Source: Acholoe squamosa (taxonomy: Eukaryota > Annelida > Polychaeta > Phyllodocida > Polynoidae). From it: DNA of 64,000 bases. This document shows positions 43,463-50,120 of this stretch, piece by piece. A model generated the notes under the pieces. The model was given only the letters and a program-made list of their open reading frames with translations, searched no databases and had not been told where the DNA came from. Numbering within the stretch: position 1 is the stretch's first letter; the number at the start of each line of letters is the position of its first letter. The stretch lies in assembly GCA_949317995.1 (NCBI GenBank), contig OX439044.1, forward strand, positions 18,500,641-18,564,640, read 5' to 3'. Both the position numbers and the translations under genes were made by a program.

Positions 43463-44779
43463 TTAATCTGGAGATATGATTTGCACACATCGTGCTTCAT
43501 TGATCTCAACTTGTCCAGGGAACTTTGCAAAAAGGATAACAGTGCATGCTTCTGGTAACTCCTTAGAGAATGATATATCAATCCTAGTATGACCTCTAGT
43601 CACATTTCTAACAAATTTTTTGCAATAATCTTTGCAAGTGTCAAACTTGTACAGACAGTAGCCCTTACTGTAATCATCTCTACTAATCAGTATCCCCCTG
43701 TCATCATTATAATTCTCCCCCAGCAGTGACATGTAACCAGTAAGGTTATCCCCATCTTTGTAGTTTGGCCGTATGGGAGCTGTGGGTGTAGAGTGACCGT
43801 TCACATAGAAAGCAAGAGAATTACAGTCAAATGTCTTGAACTCTAGAGGGTTGCGTTTATAACTTCCCATGTATGCCTCAGAGGCCACTATCCCTACCAA
43901 CATTTGTGATGGGACAAAGCCTTGATAAGGATCCTCGATACTACATCCAAAACGGCCCTTAGCAATTCCAAAAGCTTTAAGATCAGACTTCTCATAAAAA
44001 TAAGAGGCTGGTGATGTCTTGAGGGCCTGGGCATGAGACAGTAGCATGTCAGCCGTCAGATCCACCATGTTGACTTTTAGAACAGCCTCCATAATCTCCA
44101 GTTTGTAGTCTGCTGATGGATTTGAACTCATCAGTACAAACTCGTTACTTGAAGGCCATAACTTGAATCCTATTTCAACTCCAGACATTATGTAACGATC
44201 TTGTTCCATTATATCGACGTAGAGGGGACCTTCCAGAGTGACTACCTTGCTTTCTTTAGTGTAAAGGGTACGTTCAATCAAACCAGTGTTTAGTCCATCT
44301 ACTGGATTGTTTGATCCTGGGTCACCCCTGTCTTTGTAGAACAGTTGAGATTGTAGCTTGGAAACACTGGCTGCCTCACCAAAGTTGAGTAGTGTCTGCA
44401 TGTAGGCTTTGTAGGGGTACTTTGTTGAGACATGTGGTGAAATGACTTGTTGTTGTATGCTCACATCCACCTGTTTAAACATTGTCTGTAGTAGAAGATT
44501 GATGGGTCCTACTTTTGCTGCTGCAGGTGTTGGTTTGCCATCATCAGGAACAGGTTTTGGAAGAGGTTGACCATTTCTCTGCATTATACGTACTTGAATA
44601 CGTAGTCGGGTTCTGGCTAAGTCCACATATCTTGTACTACTCCCAGACAGAACAAAATCCAGTGTAGCACCCTCAGTCAGTGGGCCTGTTGGCCGGAATT
44701 CTACCCATTCTGTACCTTTTACCGTAGGGTTTTCCTTTGGGCTACTGAATAAAGCCACGTTATTCTTATGTCCTTCCAT
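43463..44779 (-). CDS. Major capsid protein, double jelly-roll (Polinton PY)
   Basis: 438 residues. The opening EFRPTGPLTEGATLDFVLSG followed by YVDLARTRLRIQVRI is the typical start of the Polinton double jelly-roll MCP, and the whole length is alternating beta-rich sequence with the family's usual size. It would assemble as pseudo-hexameric capsomers. The start ATG lies inside the last 14 nt of the basic protein gene, so it is translated from a shared message or by reinitiation. It is the last gene of the leftward chain, next to the poly(A) signal. Confidence 0.92.
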   Translation of the reverse strand: MEGHKNNVALFSSPKENPTVKGTEWVEFRPTGPLTEGATLDFVLSGSSTRYVDLARTRLRIQVRIMQRNGQPLPKPVPDDGKPTPAAAKVGPINLLLQTMFKQVDVSIQQQVISPHVSTKYPYKAYMQTLLNFGEAASVSKLQSQLFYKDRGDPGSNNPVDGLNTGLIERTLYTKESKVVTLEGPLYVDIMEQDRYIMSGVEIGFKLWPSSNEFVLMSSNPSADYKLEIMEAVLKVNMVDLTADMLLSHAQALKTSPASYFYEKSDLKAFGIAKGRFGCSIEDPYQGFVPSQMLVGIVASEAYMGSYKRNPLEFKTFDCNSLAFYVNGHSTPTAPIRPNYKDGDNLTGYMSLLGENYNDDRGILISRDDYSKGYCLYKFDTCKDYCKKFVRNVTRGHTRIDISFSKELPEACTVILFAKFPGQVEINEARCVQIISPD

Positions 44780-45269
44780 TGAAGATAGTTGGTTGATTTG
44801 GAAGTTTCTTAGTTTGGGCTTTTACAGATGTTTTTTTCCGAAGTTTCTTAGCTTTGTTTTTTACAGAGGTTTTCCTCTTTGGCTGATTTGTTTTTTTGAC
44901 AACAGTTGCTTTCTTCTGGAGTTTAGTCTTGACAGTTTGACGTCTTTTTGATGTCTGAGGTTTATTCTCAGTTGTAACTGTCTTTATACTTTTTCTCCCT
45001 GCCTTCGGATTGGTACGTTGGACTTTCTGACGCTTGGACCCTCCTCCTATAGAATTTGAATGTGGTCTCTTTACACCCCTTTTCTCATCCATAGCTTGTT
45101 CTACACCTTGCTGTGTTGGAGTCACTAGTTTAAGTGTAGGAGTTTTCCTACATTTATTAGTATTTATATGCAATGGTTGAATTGTCCAATTCCCATCAGC
45201 ATCAGGTTGAATCTTCCCAGCAGCCATGTCTTGAAAGTGACGCGTCAGTCTCTCTAGTCTACTCATCAT
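44766..45269 (-). CDS. Lys/Arg-rich core-like protein
   Basis: 167 residues, strongly basic from residue 60 on, with KKTSV-type Lys-rich repeats and an NLS-like KRPHSNSIGGGSKRQK. The N-terminus (SRLERLTRHFQDMAAGKIQP) is a short helical block. It lies between the minor and major capsid genes. By composition and position it is probably a DNA-condensing core or internal capsid protein comparable in role to adenovirus core proteins; no sequence family is recognised. Its ATG overlaps the stop of the minor capsid gene (ATGA). A second Met follows at once. Confidence 0.75.
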   Translation of the reverse strand: MMSRLERLTRHFQDMAAGKIQPDADGNWTIQPLHINTNKCRKTPTLKLVTPTQQGVEQAMDEKRGVKRPHSNSIGGGSKRQKVQRTNPKAGRKSIKTVTTENKPQTSKRRQTVKTKLQKKATVVKKTNQPKRKTSVKNKAKKLRKKTSVKAQTKKLPNQPTIFNGRT

Positions 45270-45691
45270 GATTCTCCTTTGACCAAGTGAAGTGTACAGG
45301 TCAATGGTTCATTTGTGAATGAGGGGTTTTGAAACTGGTCATCTTTTATATACACTGTGATGCTAGCAACAGCAGAACGTGCCACCCTAAACCGCACAGA
45401 CGAATCATAACTCTCAATAATGTGTCCTTCCTTGTATTTTGGAATGTACTGTAGTATGGGGAGCTTTCGGTCCAACACATAGCTCTGGTCAACTAGATCA
45501 CAATATACATACAGTGGATTTGGGGCAGTCAGTTCACAAGTAAGACTACGTAAGGAGCAGAACCACACATTGTCACCTAAATTAATTGTTTCTGGTAATT
45601 GCACTGTAAAGCATTGTGGTGCATTCAAAGGATAATAATTAAGTGAGTCACTGCTCTTTAAGAATATGAAGTATTCCTCTCTAGAACTCAT
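45266..45691 (-). CDS. Minor capsid (penton) protein, Polinton PX
   Basis: 141 residues from the ATG at 45691-45689. The frame extends ten codons further upstream only through a TTG, so this ATG is preferred. EYFIFLKSSDSLNYYPLN, then FTVQLPETINL and VWFCSL, is the conserved opening of Polinton penton-like single jelly-roll proteins. It forms the vertices of the capsid with the MCP. Start and stop both overlap neighbours by ATGA: the integrase stop upstream and the basic protein start downstream. Confidence 0.88.
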   Translation of the reverse strand: MSSREEYFIFLKSSDSLNYYPLNAPQCFTVQLPETINLGDNVWFCSLRSLTCELTAPNPLYVYCDLVDQSYVLDRKLPILQYIPKYKEGHIIESYDSSVRFRVARSAVASITVYIKDDQFQNPSFTNEPLTCTLHLVKGES

Positions 45692-46776
45692 AATGCGTTC
45701 AGTTGGTCTTCGTTCTCCCAAGTGTTAAACTTTGCAGGCCAGTATTTCCACTTGACCAAGACCTGGTTGCGTCCACGTACTTTACGGTGCTTCAAAATTT
45801 TCTCTACCTTGAAAATGGTACGGTCTGATGCATCAACTTTTTGGAGTTCTTGTGTATAAAAAGTACCGTTGACAGGCTCTCCGTACCAGTCCTTTAACTT
45901 GTAAACTGGTATGCTTTCTCTTCTTCTGACACTGGTAACCACAAATATCTCCCCAGACCACCTCTGGGAATACTCTCTGTCAAATACTCCTTTTGTGAAT
46001 GAAATCCTTACGTTGTCACCCACTCTAAACTTGAGCTTCTGATGAGGTTGATCACTGTCGTTTTTTGGCTTACGCCGCCGTTGATATTCGTCAAGCCTCA
46101 CTTCAGACTCGTTCTCTTTTGAGACAGTCACAGGAGGTCGTCCTATGCTACTGTGTACAGTGTTGTTGTAGCTCTTAACTAAGTCTTGCAACACATCAAT
46201 GTAACGTAAATTATTGTTTTGGATGACGTAACGAAAAAGCTTCGACTTCAATGTCTGGATCCCTCTTTCAGAAAAAACAGCATGGTTAGAGGCTGCAATA
46301 AGTTGAACGTTGTATTCACTCAATTTATCTCGGACTTTTTTATTGTGAAACTCTTTCCCAAGGTCAGTTCTGACTCTGTTGGGTTTCCTGCCTTCTGCAA
46401 ATATCACATCAAATGCATTGCAGACTTCTTTGGCAAATTTAGTTTTCAAAGGTTTCACCCACATGTAGCGACTGAAAGCATCTACAACCACCATCAAATA
46501 TCTTATACCATTGTTTTCTTTATGTAAGTCTTGTACATCTGCCAAATCTGCATCCCAAAGGTCATCAATACCTGCCACTACAGTTTTGTTTCGTGGAAAA
46601 CGACACCTAGCTACTCTGTTCAAAGTATATGTGTCTTCGGATTGTAAGTAGTCAGATACATCTCTTTTCTTAACGGGTTCTCCTGCTTTTTTTGCACTCT
46701 GATAAAGTTTCTCAGGACCTTGAAAACTCCCTGGTGCTGAGGGATCTGTGTATCTAAGCTTCAACCTATTTTCCAT
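45688..46776 (-). CDS. Retroviral-type DDE integrase with C-terminal chromodomain
   Basis: 362 residues. The rve core has Asp77 (WDADLADV), Asp138 (RTDLGKEF) and Glu170 (FSERGIQTLK), the catalytic triad of the Polinton c-integrase. An SH3-like segment follows (KLKFRVGDNVRIS to QRWSGEIFVV), then a chromodomain (about 322-359: FKVEKILKHR...VLVKWKYWP...NTWENEDQL). It inserts the element's double-stranded DNA, giving the 6-bp duplication seen here. The chromodomain suggests targeting to methylated histones. The gene starts directly after the previous stop (TAAATG) and its own TGA overlaps the next ATG. Confidence 0.95.
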   Translation of the reverse strand: MENRLKLRYTDPSAPGSFQGPEKLYQSAKKAGEPVKKRDVSDYLQSEDTYTLNRVARCRFPRNKTVVAGIDDLWDADLADVQDLHKENNGIRYLMVVVDAFSRYMWVKPLKTKFAKEVCNAFDVIFAEGRKPNRVRTDLGKEFHNKKVRDKLSEYNVQLIAASNHAVFSERGIQTLKSKLFRYVIQNNNLRYIDVLQDLVKSYNNTVHSSIGRPPVTVSKENESEVRLDEYQRRRKPKNDSDQPHQKLKFRVGDNVRISFTKGVFDREYSQRWSGEIFVVTSVRRRESIPVYKLKDWYGEPVNGTFYTQELQKVDASDRTIFKVEKILKHRKVRGRNQVLVKWKYWPAKFNTWENEDQLNAL

Positions 46777-47070
46777 TTAAAGTGTTATCCACTTTGGAGC
46801 TGGTGTCTGGCGTCTTGCTCTTTTCCTGGTGGGTGCTTTGTCAAGAAACTTATACAACTCCCTTTCAATACCTATTTCAGGTGGTGTCACTGTTTGAGGT
46901 AGTGTAGGTTGGTGTAACTTGTTTGCATTAGGTGTCAATTGGGTTTCAGTTGATGAATGTGTCGTTTGTGTTGCTGAATTAACCTTTTCAACACTAGGAC
47001 AGTTATTGTTTGCCTGTAAGGCCTTATATTTTTCAACTGGGACTAAGACCATCTTACGAACACTGGTCAT
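46777..47070 (-). CDS. Small conserved Polinton protein (97 aa)
   Basis: Begins MTSVRKMVLVPVEKYKAL and ends APKWITL. The RKMVLVP...Y..L start and the W-(I/L)-T-L end after a basic patch are features I remember from small uncharacterised Polinton proteins. The middle is Gln/Thr-rich and disordered. Function unknown; its place in the capsid gene chain suggests a virion or assembly role. Its ATG overlaps the stop of the 118-aa gene (ATGA), and its TAA is followed at once by the integrase ATG. Confidence 0.75.
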   Translation of the reverse strand: MTSVRKMVLVPVEKYKALQANNNCPSVEKVNSATQTTHSSTETQLTPNANKLHQPTLPQTVTPPEIGIERELYKFLDKAPTRKRARRQTPAPKWITL

Positions 47071-47423
47071 TGTAAGAGGCTTTTTAAGACAGGTTTTGCT
47101 GCAGTCAATACAGATTGGAGAACAGTCAGGTCTCTTTGGAGGAATGCCTTCTTCTTCTTAAAGTTGATACTAGGATCACTTAGGAATTCAAGTTTCTTTT
47201 CATGTGCCTTTAACTGCTTCTTGTGAGGCTTACTGATGGTAATGTTACCGTATAGTATGTTGGCTGCAATTGCACACAGCGCCTTGACCTGCTCCTCTGT
47301 CAATGTAGCGAGAACTGCCTTCAGTTGTTTAGGTGTCTTGACATATAACAGAAAGTTGACTAGTGGTAAATTGGTTCGCACCTGTTTACTCATTGTGTCA
47401 CATAGACTGAATGACATGCCCAT
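47067..47423 (-). CDS. Small conserved Polinton protein (118 aa, or 108 from Met11)
   Basis: From Met11 it reads MSKQVRTNLPLVNFLL; LCAIAANILYGNI and a Lys-rich KKLEFL...KKKKAFLQR segment follow. This layout recurs in small Polinton proteins of unknown function. The C-terminus is helical and hydrophobic. A TATA box at 47437-47444 would start RNA between the first ATG and Met11, which supports Met11 (47393) as the real start. The stop overlaps the next gene by ATGA. Confidence 0.75.
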   Translation of the reverse strand: MGMSFSLCDTMSKQVRTNLPLVNFLLYVKTPKQLKAVLATLTEEQVKALCAIAANILYGNITISKPHKKQLKAHEKKLEFLSDPSINFKKKKAFLQRDLTVLQSVLTAAKPVLKSLLQ

Positions 47424-47436
47424 GCAGAGTGTAGTG

Positions 47437-47444
47437 GTATTTAT
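47437..47444 (-). promoter_or_regulatory. TATA box for the small-protein/integrase/capsid chain
   Basis: The minus strand reads GGTATAAATACC, straddling the stop of the ATPase gene. A start about 30 nt downstream would give a message beginning just before Met11 of the 118-aa protein. Confidence 0.6.
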
Positions 47445-48133
47445 ACCTTTGGCACATAGACAATGCAGTCCTCACCAGGGAATATACGGGTTCTCAATCT
47501 ATACTTGGCATTTGCTTGAGGTGAACTGTCAATCACTAAATAGCCATAAGGTGCTTCAGTGGCATCTTCATAGGATTCTTTCAATATCTTGCCACGTCCA
47601 GGATACATTTGCTTGGCCAAATGAGTGATTTGTGATGCATCTCTCAAGTTTCTAAACAGCACCAAATACCATGTGTTTAGTGCTATTGTTCTGGCATTTT
47701 TCCCCGACTGATATAAGTTCTGTGTCAAATATAGGACACTGAAATTCTTATGATGACATCCTTGTGTCAGTAGTAACTCCATACCAGGGCTTTTCACCAT
47801 CTGGTCGATTAAATCATCTATGACAATTAAATTATGTTTTCCATTCGCACATATTTCGTTCATAGTCTCACAAGTAGGTAAACCTTCATGCATGATAATA
47901 TTAGGTACCTCTCTTTCCATTTCATTAAAAAGTGGTTGCCAAACACCATAGCAATATATTATAGTGTGGGGAGGGTTATCATCAAACATGCCTTTCACAT
48001 TCTTCAAAAACTTAAAAGTCCAGTAAGTTTTTCCACTACCTGTACATCCCACGATACATATACTAGACTGTGGTTTAAAGGGCAATAATGTATTTGTATT
48101 CCACCATGGTCCTACATCTGTACGCTGTGCCAT
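47441..48133 (-). CDS. FtsK/HerA-type genome packaging ATPase (A32-like)
   Basis: 230 residues with Walker A GCTGSGKT (29-36), Walker B LIVIDD (102-107) and a sensor-like LTQNLY. The length is typical for the Polinton/adintovirus packaging ATPase, which pumps the genome into the capsid. The start ATG follows a possible TATA element (ATATATGTG) by about 40 nt. Its stop lies 18 nt before the first ATG of the next gene, so it may also lead the polycistronic message. Confidence 0.94.
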   Translation of the reverse strand: MAQRTDVGPWWNTNTLLPFKPQSSICIVGCTGSGKTYWTFKFLKNVKGMFDDNPPHTIIYCYGVWQPLFNEMEREVPNIIMHEGLPTCETMNEICANGKHNLIVIDDLIDQMVKSPGMELLLTQGCHHKNFSVLYLTQNLYQSGKNARTIALNTWYLVLFRNLRDASQITHLAKQMYPGRGKILKESYEDATEAPYGYLVIDSSPQANAKYRLRTRIFPGEDCIVYVPKV

Positions 48134-48171
48134 CTTGACTGTAAATGAATCTAGTCAGAAAAAACGCTACA

Positions 48172-48178
48172 CATATAT
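48172..48178 (-). promoter_or_regulatory. Possible TATA box of the ATPase gene
   Basis: The minus strand has CGTATATATGTG about 40 nt before the ATG. Weaker than the other TATA boxes in this element. Confidence 0.4.
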
Positions 48179-48194
48179 ACGGTTTATATTTTTT

Positions 48195-48200
48195 TTATTA
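48195..48200 (-). terminator. Poly(A) signal of the 337-aa gene
   Basis: AATAAA on the minus strand, 140 nt after the stop at 48341 and just before the ATPase promoter region. Confidence 0.5.
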
Positions 48201-48340
48201 TCTCAGTAATGACATTGTATTTCCAAAATCACATAACAGTGAGTGTCAAAATCACATGACAATGAGTATACAAATTACAGTGCATAAACTGTAGCAGATA
48301 GAAATGTGTCATACAATTTAGTAAAAAACTCACAAAGCTG

Positions 48341-49354
48341 TTACATTTTGTCTAGTGAACGGTACTCATACAAGAAAGTATCACTATGTTTCGCCATCAG
48401 TACTTCCTGAGGGTTTGTATTCTTGAGCACTGTTTTGTATTCGAGATATGGCACCTTGATTGATGGATAGTATATCTGGATTGCTTGAGTTGCCATTTGC
48501 AACCTTGGTACAGAAATACGTAAATGGCAAGCTTGTGCATGCAGGTCAACTTGAGTCTGCTTTACATCCAAGCAACCGCCACTCATGTGATCTACTTGAC
48601 TCAGAGAATCATATTGACAACCATCACAGTACTTCTTGACACGTTCTTTAAACTCTGCCTTAAGCAAGTAGCTGTACACATTACTGACCAAACCATTAGC
48701 ATTAAGACGCACCATTTTCAGCGTCCTCAGCTTTAATACACAAACACCATTCCCAGTTATGTCAGGTGTTTTATCATTAGCATGCAAAATACACTGATCC
48801 CTATCTAGAAACACATCATCAGACCTCTTCACAACGGCTCCAGTCTCATCCATAAACCTCCACATGTAGGCCTCATAATAATTACCACACTCATCTGTCA
48901 CCTTCATCTGCTTGGCTGATGGCTCCCCAACATCGCTTTCATCCTCGTCAGATTCATTTGATTCAACTGGTGCAAGCTCTGTCACAACAAGAGGATCCAC
49001 TTCAGGCGCCACATCCTCAGCTAGTATGTCCAAGAGAATAGTGTACTCCACCTTGGTTATATTCATCGACTCGTACCAAAATGGCTCTCTGGATTCATTC
49101 AACTTGATATAGCACACATAAAAAGTCCCATAGTGCTTAGTTGCTGTCACACGCCATCCACATTTTTCGAACAAGGTGGTTTCAATCTCCACATCCAATG
49201 CATGAGCATAAGTTCCACTCTCCTTAACTACCCCCTTGGGAACATACACAGTCCTCCTCTTACCAAGCTTCTTATCCCTGACTAACTTGACCACTTTGTC
49301 AGTGATCTCACAAGTCAGAGTTGCAGTAAGCTGTCTCTCCATGTATGTCGTCAT
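48341..49354 (-). CDS. Polinton protein of unknown function with a Cys/His site
   Basis: 337 residues. N-terminal 110 residues are mixed alpha/beta; an acidic Asp/Glu/Ser stretch (about 119-145) follows; then a second folded part with Cys243, Cys246, His256 and Cys261 (CDGC-x9-H-x4-C), a likely zinc site. A CxxC...H motif of this kind occurs in uncharacterised proteins of other Polinton-like elements that I remember, but I cannot name a function. It has its own TATA box (49421) and poly(A) signal and is the gene nearest the right TIR, a position that suits an early or regulatory gene (inference). Confidence 0.7.
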   Translation of the reverse strand: MTTYMERQLTATLTCEITDKVVKLVRDKKLGKRRTVYVPKGVVKESGTYAHALDVEIETTLFEKCGWRVTATKHYGTFYVCYIKLNESREPFWYESMNITKVEYTILLDILAEDVAPEVDPLVVTELAPVESNESDEDESDVGEPSAKQMKVTDECGNYYEAYMWRFMDETGAVVKRSDDVFLDRDQCILHANDKTPDITGNGVCVLKLRTLKMVRLNANGLVSNVYSYLLKAEFKERVKKYCDGCQYDSLSQVDHMSGGCLDVKQTQVDLHAQACHLRISVPRLQMATQAIQIYYPSIKVPYLEYKTVLKNTNPQEVLMAKHSDTFLYEYRSLDKM

Positions 49355-49420
49355 GATGTTAGTAGCAGTGTTCCTGTTGACTTGAAAAAACTATGATGTC
49401 AATCATCAGACTCCCATACC

Positions 49421-49427
49421 TTATATA
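49421..49427 (-). promoter_or_regulatory. TATA box of the 337-aa gene
   Basis: The minus strand reads GCTGTATATAAGGTATGG, about 70 nt before the ATG and just inside the right TIR boundary. Confidence 0.65.
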
Positions 49428-49436
49428 CAGCATAAA

Positions 49437-49746
49437 TCACATGACCATCAAGATAACAGTATCAAAACATAACCTAGATAACAATATCAAAACATGACCT
49501 AAATAACAATATCAAAACATGACCCATTTATTACCCAAACAAACATTACATCATTAATCCTCTTATCACTTTAATCCTATTATAAGTTAATCCTATTATA
49601 AGTTAATCCCCTTATCAGTTAACCCCCTTATCTTATCAGTTAATCCCCTTATCTTATCAGTTAATCCCCTTATCTTATCAGTTAACCCCCTTATCAGTGC
49701 TTATCAGATCATCACCACTCCCCCTTATACAGGCCCTCATGCAGCA
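49437..49746. repeat. Polinton right terminal inverted repeat
   Basis: Inverse of 30892-31155, with extra internal units: three TTTTGATA(T/C) blocks and one more TTAACTTATAATAGG unit. It ends CCCTCATGCAGCA, followed by TGCAAC. Confidence 0.92.
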
Positions 49747-49752
49747 TGCAAC
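49747..49752. repeat. Polinton target site duplication, right
   Basis: TGCAAC, identical to 30886-30891. CATGCAAC (8 bp) is shared in all, because the element end happens to be CA. Confidence 0.85.
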
Positions 49753-50120
49753 CTGACAGAATGGACTAAGCTTTATCTCACAAAACCTAGGTAAGACTTA
49801 TAACCTCTGTTTCATACCTATAGTACCCTCAATTTGACTTGCCCTTATCTCACAAAACCTATTTAAATAAACCTAGACCTAGTCTGTTTCACACCTATTA
49901 TATTCTATAATTAGCTTGCCTTTATCTTACAAAACCTAGCTATAGGCAACAGCTATTTACTACTAATTTATTCCTTTAATGCCCTAGTATTGGCCACAAC
50001 TTGCAAGTCAAGGGTTTAATAGGTGTAAAACAGCAGTGTATAAGTAATATATATCGGTTTTGTGAGGAAAGGCAAGTTGATTTTAAGGTATTTTTGTGAG
50101 ACCCTTTAGCAGGTTACCAC
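49753..50120. repeat. Host repeat TTTATCTCACAAA, right of the Polinton
   Basis: Continues the tandem motif of 30700-30885 (near 49770, 49840 and 49917) with about 70-77 bp spacing, and ends in inverted versions (TTTTGTGAGG) near 50058. Confidence 0.65.

Larger units (their letters stand above)
30892..49746. mobile_element. Complete Polinton/Maverick element, 18,855 bp
   Basis: A virus-like self-synthesising DNA transposon bounded by terminal inverted repeats and a 6-bp target duplication. It encodes protein-primed DNA polymerase B, chromodomain integrase, packaging ATPase, major and minor capsid proteins, a basic core-like protein, two small conserved proteins, a zinc-site protein and two LRR membrane proteins. 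All frames are open. Rightward genes (LRR1, LRR2, PolB) and leftward genes (unknown to MCP) converge near 43.4 kb, where poly(A) signals for the two strands lie 21 bp apart. Size and gene content are typical. The LRR pair is unusual, and the adenovirus-like protease was not found. Confidence 0.96.
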
